20,911 nt of DNA from JAVEVF01 sp034005175 (GCA_034005175.1 JAVEVF010000023.1:1-20911); one strand, 5' to 3'; shown: positions 4,598-12,810, counted from the stretch's first letter. Made by a program: numbers and translations. The notes: generated by a model not told the origin, from the sequence alone.

Positions 4598-7108
4598 CTA
4601 GGCGCCCGCGCGCGTCATCTCGGCGAAGCTCGAGTCGGCAGGGAGCAGCCGCGGTGGTGCGATGGCGTTGTCGGAACGCCGCAATGCTTCCTCTCCGAGC
4701 TCAAGAACGGTGAGGAATGCTTGCACCACTGCAGGGTCGAACTGCGTGCCAGAGTGCATTCGGAGCTCCTGGCGAGCCTGCTCACCCGTCAGTGCTGTGC
4801 GGTAGGGGCGGTCTGACGTCATCGCATCATATGCGTCGGCAACGGCGATGATGCGCGCGCCAAGGGGGATCGCTGAGCCTGAGATGCCCGAGGGGTATCC
4901 CCCGCCACTGTAGTGCTCGTGGTGGAAGAGAACGAGCGGGACGGCTTCACTCAAGAACTCCAGCTGGGAGAGTATGTCAGCACCGATGGCGGGGTGTCGC
5001 CGGATTTCCTCGAGTTCCTCTGCGGTGAGGCTGTCGGGCTTGCGCAGGATAGTGCCGTTGATGCCGATCTTGCCGATATCATGCAGGACTGAGGCGATGC
5101 GGATCGTCTGGACTTCTGGTTCCGCGAGATGCAGGGAGTTGGCTGTCGCTACTGCGTAGCGCGTCACCCAGCTGGCGTGGCCATACGTGTAGGGATCCTT
5201 GGCATCAACCGCTGCTGCCAGTGCCGAGATGGTGCCGAGGAACGTTCGCTGCAGGTCGTCGTAGAGGCGGTTGTTCTCTAGCGCGATGGCGAGCTGCTGG
5301 GCAAAGGCAATGACAAATCGCAGATCTCCGCTGCTAAACAAGTCCGCTCGTGACTTGGAGCGGTTCACGCTGAGAATTCCCGCTACCTGGTCTCCGAACA
5401 CGATGGGGACACAGATGGAGCTGCCGACCTCTTGGCGGGTGAGCTCTCGCACGAAGCGAGGGTCGGTATCATCAACAAGCAACAGGGGCTCTTGGTGCTC
5501 GGCGACCCAGCTGGAGATGCTGCTACCTGCTTCAACAGTGAGCCCGGCCGGCACCTCGCTCCGCAAACCCGTCGATGCGGCGATTGAAAGAGCGTCCCGC
5601 TCCCGGTTCATGAGCATGATCGAACCGGAATCAGCGTGCGCTGCAGAGACTATGAGCTGGAGCGCCTGCTCCAGCATGGGCTGCGTATCCCCTGTTGGTT
5701 CGATCGAGGCAGCAAGGCGGTTGATGGCGGTGAGTTCGGCCACACGCCGGTTCCTCTCGTGGAACAGCTGCGCGTTGCGCGCTGCAACCGCCGTCTCGCG
5801 CGCAATGGTCTCCAAGAAGCTCATATCAGCCGAGGTGAATACCGATCCAGACTGCTTTGCTCCCAGGAAGACAGCGCCAATCCAGTGCGGTTGCGGGCCG
5901 AACGGCATCAAGACGCGAACGCCTGCCACTTCGAGGAGCATGGCTTCGTCGGTGCCCGGATCAAGTTCGTCGGTGACAAGCAGACCTTGAGGGCACAAGG
6001 CCGCGAGTCTGCGCGCATCAGCCTCGGAGAACTCATCGCTTGAGGTCGCGAACTCGAGCGCACCGTCGCGCCAGAATACCGCAGCGGCAAACGACAGCCG
6101 CATCCCAGTCGCTAGCCGCTTGGCCAGCAGCGAGGCGAGTTCCGGTTGGCTGAGTCGTGAGACGATGGCGGTGCCAAGCTCGTTGAGCAACGCATCCGGG
6201 TCATATGCGGTGTGGTAGAAGATGCGGTCTGTTATCCGCTCCGCCGCCCGCTTGAGCGGATAGAAGAGCAGGAGCGTCAGGAGCGGGCCCACCAGGAGCA
6301 GTGTCTGAGGGCTTATTCCGAGCACCGTCAGCAACTGCGATTGCAGAAAGGACGATGCTCCAATCACCACCGCCGTCGTCAATGTCAGAAGCACGAGGTA
6401 ACCGGCTGCTCGCAACACCACAAAGCGAATGTCCATGAAGCGGTGGGCGATCATCGCGTACGCAGAGGTCCCCACGAGAATGAGAGTCGCAAACGTGTTG
6501 AGGCTTGCTGTGGCATATGTGCCTGTGAACAAGGGGATCAGCAACCCTTGGATCAGGGAGACTGCTGAGAACAGGACATAGCCGAGGAGAACGTACTTCA
6601 GTTGCGCGCGCTCGCGGCCGGTGACGTGTCTCATCTTGGCAGCCACCAGCGCTGCCATCACCGCAAGACCGATGCATAGCCACATCACAAGGAGCGGGAA
6701 CAAAGGACCGGCGACGATGCCTGTGCTGTTGCTCTGGAATTCCACCGAGGACACAATCAGCGGGGAGAGAACCGTGAGGATGGCGAGTACGACACCGACG
6801 CCGGTCAGCACGCGCCTCGTCTGTACGAACCGAGCATATGGGCGCGGAAACACTCCTATGAAGTGAAAGATGGTTGCTGACATCAGAGCCGCAAGCGCCA
6901 GTGTCAGACGGTTGAAGTACAGCGCAGACGATGCAAGGGCCCTTTGATCAGAGAGATACGCTGCGACCAGCCAAAGAACGATCAGAGAGACCGCGCCTGC
7001 GAACGCCCGGTGGCCGCGATCGTGCGGCTTTCTGATGAGCACAACAAGCGCAAGACCGATGTTCACCGCGCTTATGACCAGTAGCATGCCAAGGCGTTGA
7101 GAGTCCAT
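4598..7108 (-). CDS. Membrane sensor with two GAF domains and an HD-GYP c-di-GMP phosphodiesterase domain
   Basis: HD-GYP domains hydrolyse cyclic di-GMP. The 836-residue protein starts with about 220 residues of seven hydrophobic helices, followed by two more at about 230-285, a GAF-like domain (about 310-450), a second GAF domain (about 462-620) and an HD-GYP domain (about 625-805). The metal-binding signature is present: HDIGK with His676-Asp677, HHE at 729-731 and GYP at 736-738. The Asp expected in HHExxDGxGYP is Ser here. ATG at 7108 is preferred; GTG at 7135 would add nine residues, and neither has a clear ribosome binding site. It is the last of four minus-strand genes with a GGDEF cyclase, a methyltransferase and an acyltransferase, 134 bp after the acyltransferase. 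The protein could degrade c-di-GMP in answer to a membrane or GAF-bound ligand. Confidence 0.93.
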   Translation of the reverse strand: MDSQRLGMLLVISAVNIGLALVVLIRKPHDRGHRAFAGAVSLIVLWLVAAYLSDQRALASSALYFNRLTLALAALMSATIFHFIGVFPRPYARFVQTRRVLTGVGVVLAILTVLSPLIVSSVEFQSNSTGIVAGPLFPLLVMWLCIGLAVMAALVAAKMRHVTGRERAQLKYVLLGYVLFSAVSLIQGLLIPLFTGTYATASLNTFATLILVGTSAYAMIAHRFMDIRFVVLRAAGYLVLLTLTTAVVIGASSFLQSQLLTVLGISPQTLLLVGPLLTLLLFYPLKRAAERITDRIFYHTAYDPDALLNELGTAIVSRLSQPELASLLAKRLATGMRLSFAAAVFWRDGALEFATSSDEFSEADARRLAALCPQGLLVTDELDPGTDEAMLLEVAGVRVLMPFGPQPHWIGAVFLGAKQSGSVFTSADMSFLETIARETAVAARNAQLFHERNRRVAELTAINRLAASIEPTGDTQPMLEQALQLIVSAAHADSGSIMLMNRERDALSIAASTGLRSEVPAGLTVEAGSSISSWVAEHQEPLLLVDDTDPRFVRELTRQEVGSSICVPIVFGDQVAGILSVNRSKSRADLFSSGDLRFVIAFAQQLAIALENNRLYDDLQRTFLGTISALAAAVDAKDPYTYGHASWVTRYAVATANSLHLAEPEVQTIRIASVLHDIGKIGINGTILRKPDSLTAEELEEIRRHPAIGADILSQLEFLSEAVPLVLFHHEHYSGGGYPSGISGSAIPLGARIIAVADAYDAMTSDRPYRTALTGEQARQELRMHSGTQFDPAVVQAFLTVLELGEEALRRSDNAIAPPRLLPADSSFAEMTRAGA

Positions 7109-7242
7109 TGGAAGCCGTTTCTTGTTTGCCGACACGTCTAGTATCGGCTTGTTGCGCCTCCGTCTTGACCTGCGGATACGGTGAGAATGCTGAATCCTGA
7201 ACGTGGCATCTGAGCAGGGCCTACGCGAGCGCCAGGCGGGTA

Positions 7243-7806
7243 TCAGCCCGACACGAATGAGACCTTGAGCGCCTCTCCGGTGCGTGCCAGGTCAAAGGCG
7301 ACGGGAACACAACGCGATCCCAGGTAGTCTATGTGGTCAGCGCTGGCCAGCACAGGCATCCCCAGGCGCTCCAACAGGCGGAACAAGGACACGTCGGCGA
7401 TGGCGAGCCAAGCGGCCATGGAGTTGTCCATGCCCCACTCCCAGATGCACCTCGTGAGCCCGAGGAATACACGCAGGTCAGAGGAACGCCCGGTCTTCTG
7501 AATAGCCAAGCGAGAGACCTCGGCCACCTCTCTCGTGTCCAGACCCAGCGCATCCAGATCGAGGTAATCGGCGGCAGGCAGAGGCTGGCGGGCACCCAGC
7601 AGCAGGCGCACCGTTCCGATTGGCGTGTCCCCGTCGAGCGCCAAGAAGTGCAAGGCCAGCGAGTCGTACTCGTCTGTCTCCAGCCTGGCAGAGCAATCCA
7701 AGGGATCGACCCACCGCTTCTCTTCACAAAAGACCGCATATCGCAGTTCTTGTGAAGCGAGCAGTTGGTCCGGAGTCTCGCACATGAGGAACCTAAGGTC
7801 GGACAC
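7243..7806 (-). CDS. LuxI/FeeM-like N-acyl transferase (GNAT fold)
   Basis: The 187-residue protein carries the residue pattern of acyl-homoserine-lactone synthases and the related N-acyl amino acid synthases (FeeM) and exosortase-associated acyltransferases. Arg22 and Phe26 lie in LRYAVF, Trp32 follows, Asp45 and Asp48 lie in ETDEYD, Arg67 in GTVRLL, and Glu96 and Arg99 in EVSRLAI. Spacing is close to that of LuxI. These enzymes join an acyl chain, usually from an acyl carrier protein or CoA, to an amino compound. The GTG start is fixed by GAGGAG seven bases upstream. It begins 12 bp after the methyltransferase gene, so both should be co-transcribed. The acceptor cannot be told from sequence; an N-acyl amino acid seems likelier than a homoserine lactone in this kind of organism. 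No acyl carrier protein gene lies nearby. Confidence 0.8.
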   Translation of the reverse strand: MSDLRFLMCETPDQLLASQELRYAVFCEEKRWVDPLDCSARLETDEYDSLALHFLALDGDTPIGTVRLLLGARQPLPAADYLDLDALGLDTREVAEVSRLAIQKTGRSSDLRVFLGLTRCIWEWGMDNSMAAWLAIADVSLFRLLERLGMPVLASADHIDYLGSRCVPVAFDLARTGEALKVSFVSG

Positions 7807-7818
7807 GGCTCATCTCCT

Positions 7819-8598
7819 CTACGCCACAGCCATCTTCGTGGCGGTGGCAAACAGGTTCTGCTGGGCTAGGGCTGGACCGATGGCCACGTCCGCCAATCCG
7901 GATTGCTGATGCCGGGCCAGAAATGTCTCGAACCCCTCGAGATCGAGGGAATCATAGTGGCCGGCGCTCTCTCGCCGATTGATCACAGCTACATTCAGCA
8001 CGATGGAGCCCAGACCGCTTGTGACAAGCGTCCAGCTGCCTGTGAGGACGCGGCGCATCTTGCGGGAGAATCCCCAGATGTTCCGAATCCGCCGCACGTG
8101 ATCGAAGAGAAGCGGCCCTATCGAGAACTCCGGAGTGGGGCTGGTGAGCACGATGCGGCCCTCGGGTTTGAGAACACGCAAGAGTTCCCGCATGGTCTCG
8201 TCGCGCTGCTCAAGCGCGTATAACACGTTCACGCTCACGATCCGATCGAAGGAAGCGTCCGGATACGGGAGCGGTTTGCTGAGGTCGTGCTGCGTGAATG
8301 TGGCGAACTCCAGGTTGCGGCACTTGTGTCGGGCGCGGGCGAGCATCTCGGGGGAGAAGTCTATGCCGTGGAACTCGGCGGGAGGGTGGGGCTTTTCCGA
8401 GACGAACAGTTCGAGATTCCCCGTCCCGCAGCCAGCATCAAGAACACGCATGTTCGGCTCGAGTTCCAGCGCCTGGTAGACATCCCAAAGCAGCTGGCGG
8501 TAGGGCATCAAGACGTAGACGCTGTCGTAGAAGCGACTGTACCAGTCCCAGAAGCGGTCGGGCTTCGGCCCAACGGAGGTACGTCCGCGCTCTTCCAT
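7819..8598 (-). CDS. Class I SAM-dependent methyltransferase
   Basis: This is a 259-residue cytosolic methyltransferase of the Methyltransf_11/UbiE-like type. The SAM-binding motif I is VLDAGCGTGN (52-61), followed by the acidic end of strand 2 in HGIDFSPEML and a motif around DASFDRIVSVNVLYAL. The C-terminal third (about 165-240) is less typical and may form the substrate pocket. ATG at 8598 has AAGGGG five bases upstream. The gene is followed after 12 bp by the LuxI/FeeM-like acyltransferase, so the two probably act on the same molecule, for example methylation of an acylated amino compound or of its precursor. That substrate link is inference; the family also includes quinone and lipid methyltransferases. 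Confidence 0.88.
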   Translation of the reverse strand: MEERGRTSVGPKPDRFWDWYSRFYDSVYVLMPYRQLLWDVYQALELEPNMRVLDAGCGTGNLELFVSEKPHPPAEFHGIDFSPEMLARARHKCRNLEFATFTQHDLSKPLPYPDASFDRIVSVNVLYALEQRDETMRELLRVLKPEGRIVLTSPTPEFSIGPLLFDHVRRIRNIWGFSRKMRRVLTGSWTLVTSGLGSIVLNVAVINRRESAGHYDSLDLEGFETFLARHQQSGLADVAIGPALAQQNLFATATKMAVA

Positions 8599-8761
8599 TG
8601 TGCCCCTTGCAATGGTGTGCGGTCATTCGCTGGCGCCGGGAGTATGCGCCTCATATGTTGTTCAGCAGCGTAGCGTGTATGGTCGGGTCGACACAAGCCG
8701 AGAGCGTCGTGTGTCTTGGCAGCTTCACACTGCTGGCAAGGTGAGCCTCGATCCTGCACTG

Positions 8762-10315
8762 TCAGACAGAACTCACGATCACACGATTTCGGCCCGCCGC
8801 CTTCGCCGAGTACAATGCCGCATCGGCGGCTGCAAAGACCTGCTGAGCGGACACGCCGTGCGTCGGATACGTCGCCACGCCTATCGATATGCTGACGGGC
8901 TCGTCCAGTCCCATGATCTCGGCGCTCGACTCCTCGAAGCCCGTGCGCCACTGCTGCGCTCGCCGTCCCGCGTCATGGAGATCTGTGTTGGTGAGCACAA
9001 CCAGGAACTCGTCGCCGCCGTATCGGCATGCGATATCGCCTGGTCGGATCTGAGCCAGGAGCTGCGATCCCAACACCCGCAGAATCAAGTCACCTGTCGC
9101 ATGTCCCAACAGGTCATTGATGTGCTTGAAGCCATCGATGTCCACCATTATGAAGCTCACCGGATAGCGCTCGCGCGCTGCACGTCCCAACTCGCCCTCA
9201 AGCACCTCGTTGAGATAGCGCCGATTGACGAGCCCCGTCAGCGGGTCGCGGATGGCCTGCTCGCGAAGCTCTGTGTGCAGCTCCTCGATATCGGCAAGTC
9301 GCGTGTGAAGCTCCTCGTTGGTCCTGGTGAGTGCCCCCTCGGTCTCCACCTGTGCGGTGACATCCCGTGCGAGGAGGAGACCTCCTTGGCGCACCCCGAA
9401 CTTGTCTTTCAGAGGCAAGAGCTCAAACCCGATGTGAAGCGCTCCTCTCTTGAGGGTGAAGTGCGAGTCGGTGTCTTCTACATGCTTGATCCGCTCCACG
9501 AGTTCAGGCCAATGGCCGAGCAGCTCGCCGAGCTGCCGAGGACGCTGGTCGCCGGCGTCAAGTCCAAGAAGGCGCGCTCCTGCTGGGTTGAGGACCACTC
9601 CGTTGCCGAGGATGTCTGTGACGACAAGCCCATCAGACATGGTCTCCATCAGTGTGTCACGAGCGATGGGCACGAGGCTGAGCAGCCGACGCCTCAGAAG
9701 GGCTGAGATGAAGATCAATCCTGATAACGCCAGCGCTATCGAGGGGTTGAACCCCGGGAACTGTCCTGGCGCGACCACATACACGACCATGGCGGCCCAC
9801 GGGATCACGATACCAGCGATAAGCGTCAGGCTCTGGCGCCTGTGTTCACGAGGGGCCGAGCGCGCATGGTGGACAAGGACAGCACTCGTGGCCATCAGGA
9901 GGGCGAAGGCATATGCGAGCAGGAACCAGAACAGGGGGCCGTGCTCGTATGTGAGCACCCTTGGGTTGGTGGAAGACTGAATCACACCTGTCCAGCTGAG
10001 GTGGTGGTACTCGTTGAAGGACGTGACCGCGAAACCGAGGATCGGGACTGCCAGAAGCGCCGCGGTGACGCGTGCGCCGAGCATCTTGTATCGCCCCGTG
10101 TATTCGATGGCCATATGGAGCAGAAAGACCGAGATGGTTCCCGCCCCCAGGTAGGACAGTTTGGCCCAGAACATGTGTTGACCGAGGGATGTGGCAATGA
10201 GATCCATCCCGTCTGAGATGGTCCACAGCGCAGCCGATATCATCGTGAGGCATAGCCATCGAGCACCTGGCGCTGGTCTTTGGTCGCACGCGATGTAAGC
10301 TGCGGTCAACGACAA
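8762..10315 (-). CDS. Membrane diguanylate cyclase (7TM-PAS-GGDEF)
   Basis: The protein makes cyclic di-GMP from two GTP. Counting from a TTG at 10315 it has 517 residues: an N-terminal block of about seven membrane helices like the histidine-kinase N-terminal 7TM domain (to about 210), a PAS-like domain (about 215-325), a short coiled coil (325-355) and a GGDEF domain (355-515). The active site is GGDEF at 433-437, and a product-inhibition I-site RPGD stands at 424-427, five residues before it. Both are intact, so it should be active and feedback-inhibited. The start is uncertain: the open frame continues upstream to a TGA at 10381-10379, and the first helix needs those residues, but no ATG or GTG is available. 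It heads a minus-strand cluster with the methyltransferase, acyltransferase and HD-GYP genes. Confidence 0.9.
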   Translation of the reverse strand: MSLTAAYIACDQRPAPGARWLCLTMISAALWTISDGMDLIATSLGQHMFWAKLSYLGAGTISVFLLHMAIEYTGRYKMLGARVTAALLAVPILGFAVTSFNEYHHLSWTGVIQSSTNPRVLTYEHGPLFWFLLAYAFALLMATSAVLVHHARSAPREHRRQSLTLIAGIVIPWAAMVVYVVAPGQFPGFNPSIALALSGLIFISALLRRRLLSLVPIARDTLMETMSDGLVVTDILGNGVVLNPAGARLLGLDAGDQRPRQLGELLGHWPELVERIKHVEDTDSHFTLKRGALHIGFELLPLKDKFGVRQGGLLLARDVTAQVETEGALTRTNEELHTRLADIEELHTELREQAIRDPLTGLVNRRYLNEVLEGELGRAARERYPVSFIMVDIDGFKHINDLLGHATGDLILRVLGSQLLAQIRPGDIACRYGGDEFLVVLTNTDLHDAGRRAQQWRTGFEESSAEIMGLDEPVSISIGVATYPTHGVSAQQVFAAADAALYSAKAAGRNRVIVSSV

Positions 10316-10527
10316 GACGGCGGCGAAGAGGTGCAGGCTTGCGTATATGCCGGCGTACGTCTCGACTGTGATTTCCTTTCAGACACAACCATATGTTGGA
10401 AACCTGGTTACTTCATCGTCATGACCGCGCTCTTCCTGTAGTGCCGATGTATCTCCTGTGGTCACTTGGCGCGTGTTCTCCAACGGTGTCGCAGCGCCGC
10501 GGCGCATGACTTGCTACACTGGGCGTC

Positions 10528-10604
10528 GCCCCCATCGTCTAGCGGCCAAGGACGCTGTCCTTCTCGGGGTGGAAACGGAGATTCGAATTCTCCTGGGGGC
10601 ACCA
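10528..10604 (+). tRNA. tRNA-Glu(CTC) with an abnormal anticodon arm
   Basis: The acceptor (GCCCCCA/TGGGGGC) and D arm are identical to those of the tRNA-Glu at 2778. The T stem is GGAGA/TCTCC, and A plus CCA end the gene at 10604. The anticodon region is one base too long. The best fold pairs CTGTC (10555-10559) with GGTGG (10568-10572) around an eight-base loop CTTCTCGG, and the three inner pairs are G-U wobbles. CTC (10563-10565) would be the glutamate anticodon with an extra T before it. A seven-base loop would need two mismatches and would read TCT. It may be a working tRNA with an expanded loop or a gene losing function. A TACACT -10-like box lies at 10515-10520. Confidence 0.7.
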
Positions 10605-10608
10605 GATC

Positions 10609-10683
10609 GGGCGATTAACTCAGCGGGAGAGTGCCTCCCTTACAAGGAGGAAGTCGGGGGTTCAAATCCCTCATCGCCCACCA
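10609..10683 (+). tRNA. tRNA-Val(TAC)
   Basis: A full cloverleaf: acceptor GGGCGAT/ATCGCCC, anticodon stem CCTCC/GGAGG with loop CTTACAA (anticodon TAC), a T arm with GTTCAAATC, discriminator A and encoded CCA. It follows the unusual tRNA-Glu after only four bases, so the two are surely processed from one transcript. Confidence 0.96.
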
Positions 10684-10694
10684 TGACGCCACGG

Positions 10695-10717
10695 GGCCCC
10701 GGCATCGCGCCGGGGCC
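10695..10717. terminator. Terminator shared by the tRNA pair and the DUF2905 gene
   Basis: GGCCCCGG (10695-10702) and CCGGGGCC (10710-10717) form a perfect 8-bp stem with a seven-base loop between two converging units: the tRNA-Glu/tRNA-Val transcript on the plus strand and the DUF2905 gene on the minus strand. It probably works in both directions. Confidence 0.55.
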
Positions 10718-10944
10718 TACCGCTTCATCAGCCACAACACCACATTCACGATTATGGTGAGCACGATGCTGGCTAGGATCATGCTCGCGATGGGTGCATA
10801 GCATCCCCAGTTCTCGTTGGTGAGACGCACATCGCCAGGAAGCGAGCCAAGCCCCAGGCGTCCACCTGCCCACAGCACCAAGCCGAGGGCTAGGAGTGCG
10901 CCACCCACGGTAGCTATGGTCTTGCCGAGATTCTGCAGGTCCAT
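10717..10944 (-). CDS. DUF2905 family small membrane protein
   Basis: The 75-residue protein matches the DUF2905 pattern: an N-terminal helix (about 8-26), a conserved glycine-rich turn with LGSLPGDVRL (about 32-41), and a second helix (about 50-72) ending in a basic tail. That is the full usual length of the family, which is widespread in bacteria and has no assigned function. The ATG at 10944 follows the release-factor-like gene by 15 bp on the same strand, so the two, perhaps with the ferredoxin gene before them, may share a transcript. Confidence 0.85.
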   Translation of the reverse strand: MDLQNLGKTIATVGGALLALGLVLWAGGRLGLGSLPGDVRLTNENWGCYAPIASMILASIVLTIIVNVVLWLMKR

Positions 10945-10959
10945 GTCGCAGGCCTCCGT

Positions 10960-11301
10960 CTACTCGTCATCGTTCGGAGGCCGCCGCATGCGCTTTGTGC
11001 GAGACCTGCGGACCTTGCTCTCGAGCCGTCGCGCACGCGCTGACGCCGTCGGTTGGGTGGGGATGCGCGGCGTACGGGGGCGCGCGAGCGATTCCAGCCG
11101 TGCACGCAGCCTGGCGATGCATTCGGACTTGTTGCGCAGCTGGCTGCGTTGCCTGCGGCACACGACCGTGACACCGCTAGGCTTGTGCACCAGGCGCACC
11201 GCACTATCGGTGGTGTTGACGGACTGCCCACCGGGGCCGCTGCTGCGAAAGACGTGCACGTCACACTCGGCAAGAAGCGCCTCATCGGTTACAGGGATCA
11301 C
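10960..11301 (-). CDS. Release-factor-like peptidyl-tRNA hydrolase (GGQ domain, ribosome rescue type)
   Basis: The 113-residue protein consists of the class I release factor catalytic domain with SSGPGGQSVN and the GGQ tripeptide at 24-26, then a basic C-terminal tail rich in Arg and Lys (about 75-108). It lacks the codon-reading domains of RF1 and RF2. This architecture is that of ArfB/YaeJ-type rescue factors, which release peptides from ribosomes stalled without a stop codon; the tail sits in the mRNA channel. The GTG at 11301 is chosen because family members begin close to this point and GAAGG stands four bases upstream. A GTG at 11367 (135 residues), just after the ferredoxin stop, is an alternative. 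It probably follows the ferredoxin gene in one transcript. The link between the two looks accidental. Confidence 0.85.
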   Translation of the reverse strand: MIPVTDEALLAECDVHVFRSSGPGGQSVNTTDSAVRLVHKPSGVTVVCRRQRSQLRNKSECIARLRARLESLARPRTPRIPTQPTASARARRLESKVRRSRTKRMRRPPNDDE

Positions 11302-11377
11302 ATAACCTTCGGGCAGCGCGACTGTGATGCTTCGCCGCCGAGCGTCATGAGAGCGCGAACCAGTCACGCCTGGTCGC

Positions 11378-11572
11378 CTAGCCCTCCTCGATGGAGATGG
11401 CCTCCACCGGACACAGATCGGCAGCATCTCGGACCGGACCGTATAGCTCGGGATCGGGGTTCTCATCAATGACGTACGCAAGCCCATCGTCTCTGAGCTG
11501 GAAGACCTCGGGACACGTGTCCTCGCACACGCCACAGCCAATGCACAGGTCATGGTCGACGACTGGTTTCAC
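11378..11572 (-). CDS. Single-cluster [4Fe-4S] ferredoxin
   Basis: A 64-residue low-potential electron carrier very similar in layout to the Thermotoga maritima ferredoxin. Cluster ligands are Cys10, Cys13 and Cys16 in CIGCGVC and Cys54 in LCPVEAI. Cys20, which in the Thermotoga protein pairs with a second cysteine in a disulfide, is present, but its partner is missing, so the disulfide cannot form. The GTG start at 11572 has a near-ideal AGGGAGG seven bases upstream; longer versions of the frame have no support. On the same strand, TTGATA (11619-11614) and ATACGA (11596-11591), 17 bases apart, could be its promoter. Its partner enzymes are not in the window. Confidence 0.93.
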   Translation of the reverse strand: MKPVVDHDLCIGCGVCEDTCPEVFQLRDDGLAYVIDENPDPELYGPVRDAADLCPVEAISIEEG

Positions 11573-11726
11573 CGCGATCCCTCCCTTTGCTCGTATGGGC
11601 ACGAGCGCGCACGTATCAACCGTACTGTGATGATACCCGAAGGACGACACTCCGAGAGGGGGTGGCAGTTGTGGGCAAGGCGGCGGATGGCGCGGCGTGC
11701 CGGTCTTCCTGGGGTAGGTACTTGCC

Positions 11727-12722
11727 ATGGGCGACGTAGTCATAGGAACGTGTTCATGGACTGACCCGACGATGATTGAGCGCTGGTACCCGCGCAGCAT
11801 CTCCTCGGCAGAAGCGCGACTGCGCTACTACTCGGCTCGCTACGATACCGTCGAGGTGGACTCGACGTTCTACGCGCTGCCCAACCGCCACAACGCCGAG
11901 AACTGGGCAAAGCGCACGCCCGAAGGGTTCACGTTTCATGTCAAGGCGTACGCGCTTATGACCTGGCATGAGGTCGATGAGCGCACGTTGCATCCCCGCC
12001 TGCGGGAGTACCGGTACGAACGCACGGGAGCGGGTCGCGTGCGTTTGCCTGAGCCTGCCATGCTCGAGGAGGCGTTTCGCATCTTCGCCGAGGGGCTTGA
12101 GCCGCTGCGTGAAGCTGGCAAGATGGGGGGAGTGCTCATGCAGTTCCCGCCGTACTTCGCGGCAACCGACCCCGCTCGCACCGTGCGCCACCTCGATTAT
12201 CTCGAGAGCGCTCAATCGATGCTCGAACCGGTCGGCGCGCACATGCTTGTCGAGTTCCGACACCCTTCGTGGGTGACGGGCTCACAGCGCGAGCAGACGA
12301 TGCGATTCCTTGCCGAGCGCGCGATGGCGTACGTGAGCGTGGATGCCCCACAGTTTCCCCAGCATTCAACGATGCCGCCTGTAGCCGAAGCCACCACAGA
12401 CTGGGCGTACGTGCGCATGCACGGCCGCAACCGTGAAACATACTTCATGCGAGGCGGGAGTGCTGCTGACCGGTACGACTGGCTGTACACGCCCGAGGAA
12501 CTTGCGGAGTGGGCAGAGCCCGTCCGCAAGCTAGCGGGAGAGACCGAGCGCGCGTGGGTCATGTTCAACAACTGCAAGTACGATTACGCCCCCAGAAACG
12601 CACGGGAGATGGCTGGAATCCTCGCGGGCGTGATGGCGGCGCGTCACGGCGGTGCGTCCACTGGTGATCCAGTGAGTGAGGGTGGAGCCGCCGATGGCGG
12701 GCAGCTGGGTCTGGACGTCTGA
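11727..12722 (+). CDS. DUF72 (YecE-like) TIM-barrel protein
   Basis: The 331-residue protein has the DUF72 hallmarks in order: IGTCSWTDP near the start, RYYSARYDTVEVDSTFY (33-49), FTFHVKAY, VLMQFPPYF in the middle, VEFRHPSW, YVRMHGRN and, near the end, VMFNNCKYDYAPRNAREM. DUF72 proteins fold as a TIM barrel; their activity is not established. Length is a little above the usual 240-300 residues because of a Gly-Ala-rich tail after residue 300. The ATG at 11727 is the first fitting start and lies divergent from the ferredoxin gene. Nothing nearby indicates its substrate. Confidence 0.92.
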   Translation: MGDVVIGTCSWTDPTMIERWYPRSISSAEARLRYYSARYDTVEVDSTFYALPNRHNAENWAKRTPEGFTFHVKAYALMTWHEVDERTLHPRLREYRYERTGAGRVRLPEPAMLEEAFRIFAEGLEPLREAGKMGGVLMQFPPYFAATDPARTVRHLDYLESAQSMLEPVGAHMLVEFRHPSWVTGSQREQTMRFLAERAMAYVSVDAPQFPQHSTMPPVAEATTDWAYVRMHGRNRETYFMRGGSAADRYDWLYTPEELAEWAEPVRKLAGETERAWVMFNNCKYDYAPRNAREMAGILAGVMAARHGGASTGDPVSEGGAADGGQLGLDV

Positions 12723-12764
12723 GCGCGCGTCTCACGTTCCAGCCCACGTGCTTCGGGGCGATTG

Positions 12765-12793
12765 TGGACAACGCTGCGGGCGCACGGTAGAAT
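12765..12793 (+). promoter_or_regulatory. Promoter of tRNA-Asp
   Basis: TGGACA (12765-12770) and TAGAAT (12788-12793) are separated by 17 bases, each five of six to the sigma-70 consensus. Transcription would start about ten bases before the tRNA. Confidence 0.75.
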
Positions 12794-12810
12794 CTCGGTC
12801 GCTGTCCCAC

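Noticed and set aside
5271..5990. Plus-strand open frame of 239 codons inside the first HD-GYP gene
   Set aside because: Antisense of the GAF domains, Ser/Arg-rich and without a ribosome site.
8600..9706. Plus-strand open frame of 368 codons opposite the GGDEF gene
   Set aside because: It lies wholly against a convincing diguanylate cyclase with intact GGDEF and I-site. Its product has no recognisable domain.
11302..11553. Long N-terminal extension of the release-factor-like protein
   Set aside because: It lies against the ferredoxin coding region on the same strand in another frame and does not resemble the family N-terminus.
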